DNA of 64,000 nucleotides, taken from the NCBI RefSeq assembly GCF_947172395.1, contig NC_069098.1, positions 5,387,001-5,451,000 of the forward strand. Reading direction: 5' to 3'. Each line of letters begins with the position of its first letter. The stretch's first letter is position 1. The notes below the pieces were generated by a model, which did no database searches, had not been told where the DNA came from, and was given only the letters and a program-made list of their open reading frames with translations. Of this stretch, positions 23,901 through 37,600 are shown one piece after another. The translations under genes and the position numbers were made by a program. This DNA is from Bicyclus anynana. Its lineage: Eukaryota > Arthropoda > Insecta > Lepidoptera > Nymphalidae.

Positions 23901-26900
23901 TACCAAAGTCCAAACCTCCTTGCATGTTATTCAGTGAGTAAATCGTTGATCATTTTTATTAGCAATATACACAATTCTATGCAAAAGGGAAGGAAGAACG
24001 AGAGAGTATGCCATCGCTATATCACTTGCGTTGTCTGCGTACATGTATACGTCAATATATTTAGCATCTAGTACGTAGACATACAGTGATATCTTTCTTT
24101 AGCGTAGGTCAGTGCTCATCGTATTCACAGGGTCTCCAACGCATGGGCCACTGAATGAATAGTACTGTGATAGTTAAAGTATGAACTATTTGTTATCTAA
24201 ACCGCAATTGTTGACCAGATTGGTTACAGGGTTTTATCAAACTGCTTCTAGACGTAACCACTTAGTTGACACAAACAACTAAGTTTACGCACATGAGTAA
24301 AGTACTAACATGTCTACAAACTGTGAAATCGACATCAAATTATGAGGTCTTGGGTTTGTCTCCAGCTGGTCTATTCACCATTTTGATCTTTATTATCAAC
24401 CTATTGAAATAAACATCAAATCAATTGACAAAATATCATCTACATACTATATGATATCTATCAGTAAGCAGCGGATAACATTTTTACATAGAACCTCAAT
24501 TTCATATCTCAACTAACATACGTCAAAGATAGTGAATTCGCCTGCCAGACTAATTATTTCAAGATTTTAGTTTAATGAACGATTTCGGTTACTAAGAGAT
24601 AATATGGCCCATGTGAGGGTCATCTAATAAATTACTTACATTTACGAGGCTGATAACACAGCAAGCACAGTAAGTCGTTATCTTGAACGTATATCTACAG
24701 TTACTAGTGTGTGACTATACGAGTATGAATGTGAATTTTCTAATAATATTGGTATTGACTGATGATTCATTGTAAGCGTCTTATTAGTAAAAGAATAAAT
24801 ATTTAAACAAATAAAGTAATACTTATGAGCTACTAACTTTTATACTAATCTGCATAATAAGAAGCTCACATCTTAAGACAAAGAGCCTTAATAGCTCAAC
24901 GGTAAGGTCAGTCGGATTCATCACTGAGGAGTAGTGGTTCGATCCCCGCCCCGTTGGTCTATTGTCGTACCCACTCCTAATACAGTCTTTGTCAATGTGC
25001 TGATATATAAAATTATTCCAGGTTCGCAATGCAACGGCCGTGTTCATAATGAACCTCTCCTGCTCCGACCTTCTGTTCTGCTGCTTCAACCTGCCGCTGG
25101 CCGCTTCCACCTTCTGGCAGCGATCCTGGGCTCATGGACGCACCCTGTGCAGGATGTTTCCACTCGCCAGATACGCACTGGTGGCCGTGTCTTTATTCAC
25201 CGTACTTGCAATCACTATTAATAGATACGTCATGATCTCACACCCCAGGCTATATCCAAGGTAAGAGATAGATCCATATTAATTGATTATCATACAACAC
25301 ATGACATAGTAGTAGACATGAGCTGGTTCTTGCAACGCGGCACGATCCAAAATACAATGCAGCGGCGCGCGCCACCGCTCGCAGCGCGCGTTGGAAGAGG
25401 GGCTGAGACGGTGGGAGTGATGGTTCCGTTACACTCTCCGTCTTCTTCTTGTTCTTATTTGTTATTTGCATAGAATGAAATAGCTATATATTATATAGAA
25501 ATAGCTATGATCACGATTAAAATTCGGGTGACGACTAATTTCAATTGCTTCACGTATCTTACGAGGTACTAGAAACTTTTCCTTTGACAATAATGAATTA
25601 TGAAAGCGGATATAATAAGTCGTACCCGAAGCTTGAACATGCTCGGCTATTGCTGAACTGTCTTGTGTCTACATTATTCATTCTACATATATGTAAAAGA
25701 AATAAACAAACATTCTAAAAATAGATAGACCCGTAAATGATAACAAAGAAAATAATACATCATCATCATCATTATCAGCATATTAAGCCCTCCTTCTTCT
25801 TCTTTCTTCTGGGTCGTTTCCGCACTTGGCAATGTTATTGGCTGTTGAATGTGGGTCCTTAGGTGTAGGTCACCGTTGGATCCACTCCACCCTGACGAGC
25901 TCGCTCCAGAAGCTTAATAGGCCGCTCAGGTCGCCGAAAGCCTCATTGGGTCGCTCCTAATAGCAGATGGTATATGGAGCTTAAACCTACAAAACCTCCA
26001 GTTTTAGCGAGTGATAAGGTTGGATTTTATGACGACACAAAATCATAACATGTTAACGGGGGTGTAACTTCCAAGGAGAGAATGAAATATAAATGTTGTG
26101 AAAATTGATTAAAAAAAAATTGACAACTTAAAATAACAGTAACCCAGGACTCAAACCCAGAATCTCGTAATCCGAAACCCCATTGGCTAATCGTTAGGTC
26201 AACGAGGCAGTTAAAAAGAATAAACCTTGAAACAAGAAAAAGATTATTTTCTGAATTATGACTAGACATAGATACGAAGTCTTTTCCTTTTAAATTATGC
26301 ATATAAAAGCAAATCTTATAAGTGATAAAATATTTCGATCACTAGGTCAGATATAGTAATGATGCAATATATTTCCATCATAAAAAGGGATATAAAAATT
26401 ATCAGAGATTACTGACGTAACAGGAAATTTGTTTCATCCATCATTAAAATATCTTTTACAATAAGTAGAATAAAATAACTAACATCTTAATATGGCTGTT
26501 TAGTTATTTTCGCCTATTGCAAATAGTCTCTGAAAAATTATAAAACTAAAGCATAATGTATTTTGAATACGCCTTAATAGTAGGTAGTTGTACCTACTAT
26601 CCACGGGTGAAACCACAGAACATTAAGCACTTAAAATATGCTGCAGTAAAACGCACACAATTTGAATTGATTCAGTTAACCTGATTCAAATCGCCAAACC
26701 ATACTCATATGTACATCTTTGCTTTTTCGTAGCCATATCAAAGTTCTTTTTTGTATTGCAGGCTCTACAAAAGACAATATTTGGCTGTAATGGTGGCTAG
26801 CACATGGGCGTTTTCATTCGGAGCACTTATAGCTACCTGGCTTGAGAAATGGGGTCGCTTCGGCTTGGACCCTTCAATAGGATCTTGCTCCATATTACCA

Positions 26901-27608
26901 GATCGCAACAATCGTTCGCCAAAGGAGTTCCTGTTTGTTGGAGCATTCATGCTGCCATGTCTAGCGATAGTGATATGTTATGCTCGCATATTCTGTATAG
27001 TAAGAGAAGCCGCCCAGAGATCACGTGCTCCAGGTCGCGGAAGGCCCAGACCTGGTTTAGAAGATTCGGCGGTTGGGTCCGCATCTACAGCGCTAGAACG
27101 ATCTCCAGGTCCAGAGAACGGGTATAACAATCACATAGCGCCTCCTCGAAAAGTTCTATTGATTCCGCCAACATTGCATTGCCCACCTACCCCGGGTCCT
27201 GAACGATCGTCTTCATCTGGAGTCGATACATTAGATGGCCACGACGACGACTGCGCTCTCGACGCTAAACCGAGGACTCCATTAGGTGGTGACACAACTA
27301 AGAGACTTCGACAAGCAGCAGTAGCGCTGAGACGCTCGCCAGCACCGACAAGATCTCCCAGATTAACACCGAAAGACAGAAAACTATTGAAGATGATAAT
27401 GGCTATAATGATTTCGTTCTGGGTGTGTTATTTACCGATAACAGTGACAAAGCTATTCAGAGAATTCACTTCGCAGCCGGCGTTGAACATTGCGGGGTAC
27501 ATTCTAATATATTTGACGACGTGCATCAACCCCATTATCTACGTAGTGATGTCGAGTGAATATCGCCAAGCGTATAAGAATCTCCTAATGTGTAGACGGA
27601 GGGCGTGA
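20750..27608 (+). CDS. moody: Moody-like class A GPCR, copy A (3 exons, 439 aa)
   Basis: Seven-transmembrane receptor of the insect moody/Tre1 type, expected in the plasma membrane and coupled to G proteins. Coding exons are 20750-20983, 25022-25260 and 26762-27608 with GT-AG introns in phases 0 and 2. The joined frame gives 439 residues. Visible landmarks are TM1 with IPGN near residues 63-66, Asp94 in TM2, Cys121 at the top of TM3, NRY at 145-147 instead of DRY, Trp173 in TM4, Cys200 in extracellular loop 2, Pro223 and Tyr231 in TM5, CYLP at 380-383 in TM6 and NPIIY at 414-418 in TM7. Intracellular loop 3 is long (about 120 residues) and proline/arginine/serine-rich. The start is the first ATG in a good context (ACAATGG). 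A poly(A)-like AATAAA lies at 27909. This copy most resembles the canonical family, so the moody name is a family-level recognition, not proven orthology; tre1 is the alternative. Confidence 0.88.
23446..23768 (+). mobile_element. SINE family A, full length, in copy A intron 1
   Basis: Cleanest copy: GACCTCCGTGGCGCAGTGGT head, GGGTTCGATCCCCGGCTGGG, body GTTCCGGTACGATGTTGTGT, TAACAAGTTAGCCCGCTTCC and end GTAGTCAAGGGCTAATTTG plus A-run. Confidence 0.9.
24888..24985 (+). mobile_element. tRNA-like SINE fragment, family C, near copy A exon 2
   Basis: GAGCCTTAATAGCTCAACGG with GGTTCGATCCCCGCCCC and CCACTCCTAATACAG. Related remnants at 596-717, 42030-42095 and 59540-59600. Confidence 0.65.
25022..25260 (+). 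CDS. moody: Copy A exon 2: TM2-TM3
   Basis: 239 nt after acceptor TTCCAG. Encodes the start of TM2 (VRNATAVFIMNLSCSD), extracellular loop 1 with RSWAHG, Cys121 and the TM3 end INRYVMISHPRLYP. The last codon is split AG|G (phase 2) before donor GTAAGA. A truncated tRNA-like SINE ends only about 40 bp upstream of the acceptor. Confidence 0.9.
25261..26761 (+). other. Copy A intron 2 (1501 bp)
   Basis: Phase 2. Contains at 25275-25355 a copy of the GAGCTGGTTCTTGCAACGCG repeat also found in introns of C and D, a GC-rich patch (25345-25420) and a degenerate reverse-strand tRNA-like stretch at 26145-26215. Confidence 0.7.
26762..27608 (+). CDS. moody: Copy A exon 3: TM4-TM7 and C-tail
   Basis: 847 nt after acceptor TTGCAG, ending in TGA. 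Carries TM4 (Trp173), extracellular loop 2 (GSCSILPD), TM5, the long loop 3, TM6 and TM7 with NPIIYVVMSSEYRQAYKNLL, then a very short basic tail (MCRRRA). The loop 3 segment is more GC-rich than in the downstream copies. Confidence 0.9.
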
Positions 27609-28484
27609 CGTTCGCCCGGCGAAGGCGTCACGGAAAAACGCCCGCCGTAACAAACAGTGTACAAATATTGTGAGATAAACAAAAAAGTGACATTTTTTTA
27701 AACTCAATGCCAAGCGTAGGTTACGATAACCGAACTTTGAACTCTTGTGTATACTTACATAAATTAGTCATTTGTATGAGAGTAATTTATATGTATGAAT
27801 GTCTATGTTTTGTATATAAAATACGATTAAATCGCGAGCCGTCCGTGATTGTGCTATATGAAAGATGTGAGAGTAAATTGATAAGTAACGAAAAAAACAA
27901 AGAACCCCAATAAATATTTGATAATGTGTAATGGTTAGTTAACGATTAACAAACTTAACGAAGTAGGATTATAAGTAATAGAGCATTGTTTCGTAACTTA
28001 TCACAACGTTGATAACGAATAGTAGCTTTGTAGTAATTTATATGTCAGATCTACGTGCGAACGAACGAAGTATTAAATGTAACTACAATAGCTTATCATT
28101 GCAACGCAGATATCTACAAATGTTTGTTAATGTACAAGCTTCTGTACAATATTATCAAAATGTTAATAACATTCCTGATCATTATCCTTGTATTATTAAA
28201 ATACTTGTAGGTATTAACCGTTACATTAATTCATAAGTATACTCAATAATATATTTGTCAGTTAAGCTATTGAACACTGTAAAGAATAATTCCCATTATT
28301 TCTAAATTGTGCGTGAATTTTTATAACACCATTTGTCTGTTGAAACGTTGAATATCCAAAAATGAGTCATTACGGGAACTGATTCTAGGAAAAAGAATCG
28401 CCACAACGATGTTTACAACAAACATTCATTTGTAGTGGAATAACTGTATACGAATGACGTGCGAAGTGCAGTTTTCGGTTTAAA
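27609..28484 (+). other. Copy A 3' UTR and A-B intergenic (876 bp)
   Basis: AATAAA at 27909 is the likely 3' end signal of copy A. The rest is AT-rich and should hold the copy B promoter; no clear TATA or initiator. Confidence 0.5.
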
Positions 28485-28682
28485 ATGGAATCGATTTCGA
28501 ATGTTTTGATGAACAGTAGTGTTGTGACCTCGCTTTCTGACTCGGAGTTGGCTGCGATCGAGCTGTTTAAAGGATACCCCGATGGATTGCTGAAGTTTGC
28601 TACAGCATGCTGCGTGATCTTCATGCTGATCGGCATCCCTGGGAACATTATCACCATCGTCGCACTGGCTCGCTACGAAAAA
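28485..28682 (+). CDS. Copy B exon 1: N-terminus and TM1
   Basis: 66 codons from ATG 28485; the N-terminus is shorter than in copy A and has NSS at residue 10. TM1 ends ITIVALARYEK. Donor is AAA|GTAAGT at 28683. A 148-bp hairpin element begins only 50 bp after this donor. Confidence 0.87.
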
Positions 28683-31600
28683 GTAAGTTACTCTTATTAC
28701 CCACATCCAGTTTTTAAAAGACATGTCTCTAACAGTGGAATTCATAGTTTCTGTTGGGGGCGCCCCCAGGGGACCGTTCACCCATCGTGAAATTTAAAAT
28801 CTATACGTTTGAGAATTCGACACTAAGCAGGTGAATGGTCGCCTGGGGGTGCCCCTGCAACGTCTATGAATTCCACTGTAAAACTTCGTTTAAACTTCGG
28901 CGTAGCATTGTGCGGATGACAGTTCGTTTCACGATAGTAATACGTATTATGATCGTCATACAGGCGACTGTCAGCTGCACCATGCTACAGCGCAAATAGT
29001 ATACGAAGTTTTAGAGAAGAAACAAACAAATCAATACAGACTTAACACTTAAGCTATCTACTTATACTAACAAATAGAATGACGACTCATTAATAATAAC
29101 AATAGGTTAAGAAAATAGAGTAAAACTCGATTTTTAAAAAGCTAATCAAAGCTCGGTAATATGAACTATAGATGATTATGATAATAGGTCATTATAAGGG
29201 TTAAGTATCAAAAATTATATAAATATATAAAATCTTATTATATAAATTATATAAAATCATTGAATAACTTGTGTAGATTGTCAACTTAACATTAAAACTT
29301 GTTTTTGACCTAGCCTTTTAGAAACTTTGGCAGCTTTTACCTACCTATATTTTGATTATTTTAATTAATTATAGATATGTTAAAGTTGTTATTGATAATA
29401 TACAAATTTAATAAGACAACTTATACTAGAAAATGATGGATAGAATCAAGTTATTAGATTGATTCTATTATATATGATATATCCAGAAAACGTAGTAAAG
29501 TATCTTGTGGTATTGTGGGGGTAATCTCTTAATCTGCTTAACCGGCTTTTAAAAATTCTTTTGCCACTGTAAAGCCATGTTATATGTGAGTGACGTAAAC
29601 TATATTTAATTTCCGAATTGAAACTACATGTGTAGGTAATTTAAATAAACCCAACAGATTAAGTTTACACATGCTATGAGTATAATATTACGAGTATGTA
29701 CATCAAACAAAACTAAACACCTTGAGACAAATTATTATTAACGTAATTTTCCTCATAATGAGCAATAAGTTGATAAATAACAAAGGAATTTGTTAAATGG
29801 TAAGAGGGATATACGTGTTTATAAATGACTAGCGGACGCCCGCGACTTCGACCGCGTGAAATTTAGTTTTTCGCAAATCCCACCTGAACCATGGATTTTC
29901 CGGGATGAAAATTCCAGCCTATGTGTTAATCCAGAGTAAACTCTATTTCCATTCTAAATTACAGCCAAATCGATTCAGTAGTTGCGGCGTTAAAGAATAT
30001 CAAACATACATACAAACTTTCGCGTTTATAATACTAGTGGGATATATAAACCTACATTGGCTTTATTTTATTTTCAAATAGACATAGCTGTCAAATGCTT
30101 TTGAAACGTCAACTCTATCTGTTGTTTTTCGGTAATAACTTTACTAACGATTAAAATTTACATCTTACTAACGGTTTTAATAAATTTGGAAGTTTGTGTT
30201 GCTTTAAGTTTAACAATAGGTACCAAAATTATTGCAATTATAACTTTTGTACAAGAAGCCAAAATCAAAAACAAAAGTCGTTTATTAAGTTCAAGTTGTT
30301 AGGTTTTTGCACAGAATAACCAGAGTGAGTCAACTCACAACAACAAGCAACGTACTGAAGCCGGCGAAATCCATTAAAAAAACAAACGTCACGCGTCTCC
30401 TTGACAACCGCATAAACAAACTTGCAAAAACAAAGATGCAAATTAATTTTTAGAAAGTGTGTTCAAAGTGCATTTCCTCGCATATGTGTTATAAAACGTC
30501 GTATGACATACGTGCGCTTTGATAATTACAGCCTCTGCCTCCTTACTATAGCTCTCGCCTTCGGCTCGAGCTTGCAATATCGCCTCCACTATAATTTTCA
30601 ACTTACCGTACTTATATCATAATGTACGATTAGTTTATACGATCGTAAACTAAGATGTCGGCACCCAGTCTGTCGGAACCGGATCCAATAATAGATAATT
30701 TTGTGTATTCCCACTTCAAGTACGTAGTTACGAGCAAGTGAACATTTATACTGTGACGCACTGAGTATTTACCTGGAACGTATGTTATCGTGTATAAGTC
30801 ATGCTTTAAAAAGAAAAATAGTGGTTCCTTCCCGCGTGTATGAGTTGTAAGTGACGTGATTGTTAAAATCTATAGCGTTTACGTTTAACGATGATCATCA
30901 CTTCCTGCTAATATTTTTAACGCAAAAGTTTGTATGGATGTTTCGATGTATGTTTGGATGTTTGTTACTCTTTAACGCCGCAACTACTGAACCAATTTGG
31001 CTGAAATTTGGAATGGAAATAGATTTTACTGTGGATTAACACATAGACAATATATTTACAGTAGATATTATGTCCAGTAGTTATTTGTGCATACCTGGAA
31101 TACCATCAACATTGTTTTAGCTAAATATTTTCGTAAAACCTTGTTGACTTTGAACTTCCTGGTTCTGTGGAATCCACTTTGCGAATCGCTGACGTAGGTA
31201 ATTTATAGTCATACAGTCTGGCTAAATAGATTTGGTAAATCCTTGGAAATGGGAATAAACCTTATAGAAGCGAATTTGCACGAGTTTGTATATTTTACTA
31301 ATCTATACTAATATTATATAGAGGAAAGATTTGTTTGTTTATTTGTATGTTTTGAATATTCTCTGGAACTACTGAACCGATTAATTTTTTCACTGTTGGG
31401 AAGCTACACTATCCCCGAGTGCTATAGTAATATTATAAAGATGTAAAATTTGTGAGATGAAGTTAAGTCACAGTCAAGTCCTAATTTGTTTTGTAATTAT
31501 AAAAGTTAAAAATACTTGAGTACAGAAACACAAAACAAATACAATTACGTACCTACCTAGATGAATTCTATGTACAATCTGGCACAGAAAAGTAGCAATT

Positions 31601-34600
31601 TTTTTACAACTACTTATTTATGTATGTTATAAATGCGATAGTAAAGTTTGTTTCTTACGCATTCACGGCTAAACTATTTAACCGATTTCAAAAATTCTTT
31701 CACGAATGGAAAGCAAATCAGCGAGTAACAAAGGGTACATTTAGGCCCGCAGTTCGGAATATTGATCCGCGGGGCGTATGCTAGTTTTATAAGGATCAAG
31801 ATTAAAATATTCGTATGTTGAAACAAAAGCAACAATTCAATATAGAACATGTCCCAGTGAAGCATCGTAAGGACGTGATCAGAATTACTCAAGTGACGAT
31901 TTGGCAACGTGTCCTGAAGTTTAGAACGGGGACACACGGTGCGTTACGGCGCCGCATCGCAAAGATTTCACTGTATCAGCGGGCACACGAGCGGTGCGGC
32001 GCCGCAACGTTGTCATATCGCAGCGACGCTGTAGCAGCGTTGGACAGTCTGTTAATAAAGTAATGTTGTGACGCATAGACAACTGAGCGGTGCCGCTCCG
32101 ATGTCGCAACGCATTCACCCCACCCCGCTTCGTCTCGGTGGTTGCAAGTCCGGTACGGCGCCGGAGATATTTCTATGTAAGACGACGCAGCGGCACCGCT
32201 CCGGCGCCGCACCGCCGCCGCAACGCATCGTGTGTCCCTGCTCTTATTTAGCTATGTTCCCAGATTCCAGAAGTATAACAAATTGTTATATTTACATAGC
32301 TTATACCATTTCCATTCAGAATTTTTCTGTACCAGCTAATTTTACCGGCCTACTACATTGCCAGCCCTTTCTCTTTATAAGGAAGGATGAGAGGATCCTT
32401 CCCTACAAAGAGAAAGGTCTGAAAGGATATGGAGCTTAGAACCACCACGCCTGTTCCAATGCGAGTGCTCGGGCTTAGGGTGAAGATATTAACAATAACC
32501 GTTACCGATTACTAGACACGGATACTAGAGATTCTCCCAACAGGAGAATCCCTTATCATTTCCGGACTGAGATTTTTTACTGAATAGATAATTCTGTAGA
32601 TAATAATAATATTTGATAGATTCGGCCAATAGTCCACCACGCTGGTCCAATGCGGCTTAGCAGACTTTACACACGTAGAGAATTCAGACAATTCCCTGGT
32701 ATGCAGGTTTCCTCACGATGTTTTTTCTTCACTGTTTGAGATACGTGATATTTAATTTCTTAAAACGCACATACCTAACTGAAAAGTTGGAGGTGCATGC
32801 CGCGGACTGGATTGGAACCTACGCCCTCCGAATCGAAGGCAGAGGTCATATCCACTGGGCTATCACGTATCTATTTATTTTCTATTTACTTAAATTATTT
32901 ATTTTTTACTAACAAAATACTAGTCATTAATTACTGACTCATTTTATATGCCCTACTCAGCACGTAGACACAGTCATGCTCACTGTTAATGAATTATGAA
33001 AAATAACATTGCAAATTAGGTACCTATGTCAAAGGATACTTAGTCATGAAGAAAATAGTTATTATTCAGCGGTTAACTAAAATTGGCTATCAGCTTTAAA
33101 CCAAAATTATTAATTTTAACAACAATCCTTATTAGAATGAGTTTATTTTGCTAAAATTTTCCGAAAACGAACGAATCTAAGCGGCAAGTCTAACCTAACC
33201 ATTCATCCCTAAAAAAACGCATGCATATAACACATATCTCTGAAACCGGAACATGCTCAGATGTTGACTCTGAATGAACTGAAATAGTAAACAAACCCAT
33301 AGTTCAATGTTTAAAAGTAAGCCAGCACTTCTCAGCAGAACCTGGCTTAGGAACCGACGGTAGCGTCGATACATATTGTCAATCTTGACGTTTCAAAAGT
33401 GCTTGTAAACTTACTCAAAAAATCTGATTATCTAAACAAAAAAAGTTACTTTTTTTACCTATGAACATATTGTAACTACTTAATGATCAAAGACATCGAT
33501 ATAAAAAAAGATTAAAGAAAATCGGCTATTGAATAACTATTTCAAGTTTATACAGTCATCAAAATCACCGACCCTTGCAAGTTCATCGTTATCAGAGTGC
33601 CTACGTCAATCGTGGCCAAGGGGCTAGAAAACGACCTCACATTATATCTGTCTTATCGCTTATACGTAAGAAGGAAATAGAAAAGCCAGAAAAACACATA
33701 ATAATATAATGTACCACGATGAGAGACGTGATAGCCCAGTGGATATGACCTCTGCCTCCAATCCGTAGGTTCGAATCCGGTCCGGGGCATGCACCTCCAA
33801 CTTTTCAGTTGTGTGCATCTTAAGAAATTAAATATCACGTGTCTCAAACGGTGAAGGAGAACATCGTGAGGAAACCTGCACTGCCAATCCGCATTGGGCC
33901 AACGTGGTGGACTATTGGCCTAACCCCTCTCTTTCTGAGAGGAGACTCGAGCTCAGCAGTGAGCCGTATATGGGTTGATAACGACCACGATGGCATCTAA
34001 AGTAGGGATAGATATTTAAGAAACAATTTAATGCTTATTTAAAAACACAAAACGTATACCTTCTCTGCATCAATGAATTACTATTTAAGAAATTCGATCT
34101 TTGACTACTATTTATAGATAAAGTTGAGATATGTATTAATAAGTCAATCGATTTTTATTTTTTAATTTGTCTTACTCGAGTTATATCAGCGTAACGCCTG
34201 CTCCAGGAGGCTCATCGTCTTCAGTAGCTATTAAGATAATCACCTTAATGTAAACTTTCAGTTAGAATTAAAATCACTTTTGTACCAACGCTCTTAGCGA
34301 ACGGTTGTCCGTTTCCTGACTTTTCTTTGTATCACTTTTCATTTTCAATTTTTAAAAAGCGAGTTATCCCGTCCCGTTCATTAACTGGCGCAGTCGATAC
34401 AGATCGTATTCATTCAAAGCGGTAACGAAACCCCCGTAAATTTCGAGTGGTAGCCGTGACGCGATCTTAAAGAACCTACACACACACATATTCGGTTCGG
34501 TAACGAGCAAGAAAAGAAGAAGAAAAAGGTAGTGAGAAGAAAGAAAACCGTTGGTGCATCTGTCAAGCCTAGAGTCGGCATGGTCGTGGGGTAAGCTCAT

Positions 34601-37600
34601 AATTTGTTTGCTCCCGATTTTCCTTTTATTCCCAATAACATCTTATAATCAATTAATTAGAAAGTTAAATTTCCTTTCAATTAATTCTATTATTATTATT
34701 TATATTTATATAATTAGTGTTCACTGAGACCTAAAAATGTCACAGGAAGACGCTAAAACTAACGGAGCTGATGTTCTCACATTTAAATCATTGTCGTTTT
34801 TACTGCCCACATACGATGGCAATAAAAAGACATTACACTTTTTTATACGTAGCGTTGAGAGTGTACTAGATCTTGTAGAAAACCGGGATCAACCTACCAT
34901 CGCTTGTTTGATACGCAACAAACTAACCGGAAGGGCTGTTGAAGCGCTCTCGGAATGTACAGATTTCCACTCGTGGGAAAGCATAAAAAATATTTTAATT
35001 AGACGATTTGGAGAAGTTAGAGATGAAATACAAATTGTTCAAGAATTGATGCAATTAAAAAAAGACAGGCTAGACATCGAAGCCTTCGCGATAAAAATAC
35101 GTGAATTGATGTGTAGCCTGGTCAACATGGACATAAGCAAAAAAGATTACTACGAAAAAATGTCAATAAATGTGTTTTTGGACCAACTCCCGCCTCTATT
35201 AGCCTTAAGTGTTCGGGTCCAGGGCGTTGAGACCTTCGAGAGAACTATAGCAATAGCCAGGCAGGAGGATATAAAATTCAAAAATCGTAATAATCAATTT
35301 AAAGAGCAACAAAAAATTACATCATCAACAAATAACACCCAGTATAGACCCAGACAGCAGTTGCAGCCGCAACAAAAACCCATTTTATTTAGCGGAACTG
35401 CACCTGCGCAGGTCAATAGTAGATTTATAAATAATAGACCAGCGGGACCAGCGTACAGGCCCCAGGGTTCAACCTCAAAAAAAATTAATTACCAAGCAGA
35501 AGTAGACACCTCAGACGAAGGATTAAATCAATTGTTTGAGGAGGGAGAGGATGAACAACAGGATTTTCTCCTAGAAGAAGAAATCACCCACAAAACCTAG
35601 CGTACGTTTACATCTGTGGTAAGGATTTACCTTACATTTATATCAAAGAACTAGGAGGTCGATTCTTAGTGGATACTGGAGCATCGCAATCGCTTATCTC
35701 GCCGGATGCATTATTATACACAAAACCGCGAGTGGAGCGTGAGATTAATTACATACGCACAGCTCACAGTACCACACGACATGATAAGGTTGTGTATATT
35801 AAATTACCACCTTTATTTAAGTGCGACTACACACATAAATTCTTAGTGTTTGAGTTTGATCCAGATTACATTGGCTTATTAGGAGTAGATTTATTAACGC
35901 CATTAGGTTGTGGCATAGACATGAAAAATATGATTCTAAAAACTCATACAGCGAATATCCCTATGAGAGGCGATATGAAATCTTATACCATAGTTCAACC
36001 TAGATGCGAACAGAAAGCAAATTTATTATGCAAATACAGCGAAGGAGAGTATGAATTAGGGGAACAGTCTAAAGATGGCTTAGTGTTTCCAACAGCTTTT
36101 GTTTCAGTCAAAGAAGGAGTTATTACTACCACAGTATTAAATAAAACAGAGAACAAAATTAGAATACCTAATAACTATAAAATAGATTTAAAACCATTAA
36201 ATAAAAACCCAATAGTAGAAGTAAATAATATGTCAACTGTAAACAACTCATTATCAGTTCACAAAATTGATAATATTCTAAAAAATAATTTAAGTAGACT
36301 TAGAACAGACCACATGAGCGAAGAAGAAAAACGAGAAATAAAAAGACTTTGTTTTAATTATAGAGACATATTCTATGCAGAAGAATTGCCTTTAACATTT
36401 ACACATCAAGTGAAACATAAACTTCGTCTTACGGACGACACTCCCATTTTTGTTAGAAATTATAGACAAGCACCGAAACAAAAACAAGAAATTAAAAAAC
36501 AAATTGATAGTTTATTAAAACAAAATATAATTAGAGAAAGTGATTCACCTTGGTCGTGCCCAGTTCACATAGTTCCGAAAAAGTTAGATGCTACAGGTGA
36601 ACAAAAATGGAGACTTGTCATTGATTACAGAAAATTAAATGAAAAAACTATCGAAGACAAGTACCCACTACCTAATATTAATGATATTTTAGATAAATTA
36701 GGTCGTGCACAATATTTTACAACATTAGATTTAGCTTCAGGATATCATCAAGTGGAAATGAACCCAGATGATATAGAAAAAACAGCGTTTTCTTCAGAAA
36801 GAGGTCATTACGAATTCTTACGTATGCCGTTTGGTCTAAAGAACGCACCAAGTACATTTCAACGTCTAATGGACTCAGTTCTTCGTGGTATAGATGGTGT
36901 ACTAACTTACTTAGATGACGTAATTATCTATAGTACATCGTTACAGGAACATATAGACAAATGTACGCATGTTTTTAATAGGTTTAGGCAACATAATCTA
37001 AAAATACAACTAAACAAATCAGAATTCCTACAAAAACAAGTTAAATTTTTAGGTCATACATTGACAGATGAAGGTCTTAAACCGAATGCAGATAAAGTAG
37101 CAGCCATTAAACAATTTCCTATGCCTAAAACCCAGAAAGAAATCAAATCATTTTTAGGACTTGTAGGTTACTATAGGAAATTTATAAAAGATTTTGCAAA
37201 GTTAACAAAACCCTTAACCGTATGCTTAAAAAAGAAAGCAAAAGTGTTAATAACGCCCGAGTTCATAGAATCCTTTGAAAAGTGTAAAGAAATTCTTATG
37301 AATTCTCCTGTACTACAATACCCAAATTTTGAGGAATCATTCATACTTACTACTGACGCTTCAGACGTTGCCGTAGGCGCAGTATTATCCCAAGGAAAGG
37401 TTGGTTCGGATAAACCGGTAGCCTTTGCTTCCAGAACATTGTCAGATACAGAACAAAAATATTCAACAATAGAGAAAGAACTATTAAGTATAGTTTGGGC
37501 AACGAAATACTTTCGCCCATACTTATATGGAAAAAGGTTTACAATATTCACAGACCACCGTCCACTGACGTGGGTTATGTCCCTTAAGGACCCTAGTTCA

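Larger units (their letters stand above)
20984..25021 (+). other. Copy A intron 1 (4038 bp)
   Basis: Phase 0, GT-AG. Contains a SINE A 3' fragment (22319-22370, reverse), a full SINE A (23446-23768), a half foldback element (24410-24540) and a SINE C fragment near the acceptor. No other gene seen. Confidence 0.75.

Noticed and set aside
26849..27127. 92-codon alternative frame inside copy A exon 3
   Set aside because: Shadow of the receptor exon; arginine-rich only because of the codons on the true frame.
30422..30622. 66-codon frame in copy B intron 1
   Set aside because: Short, no recognisable domain; treated as chance.
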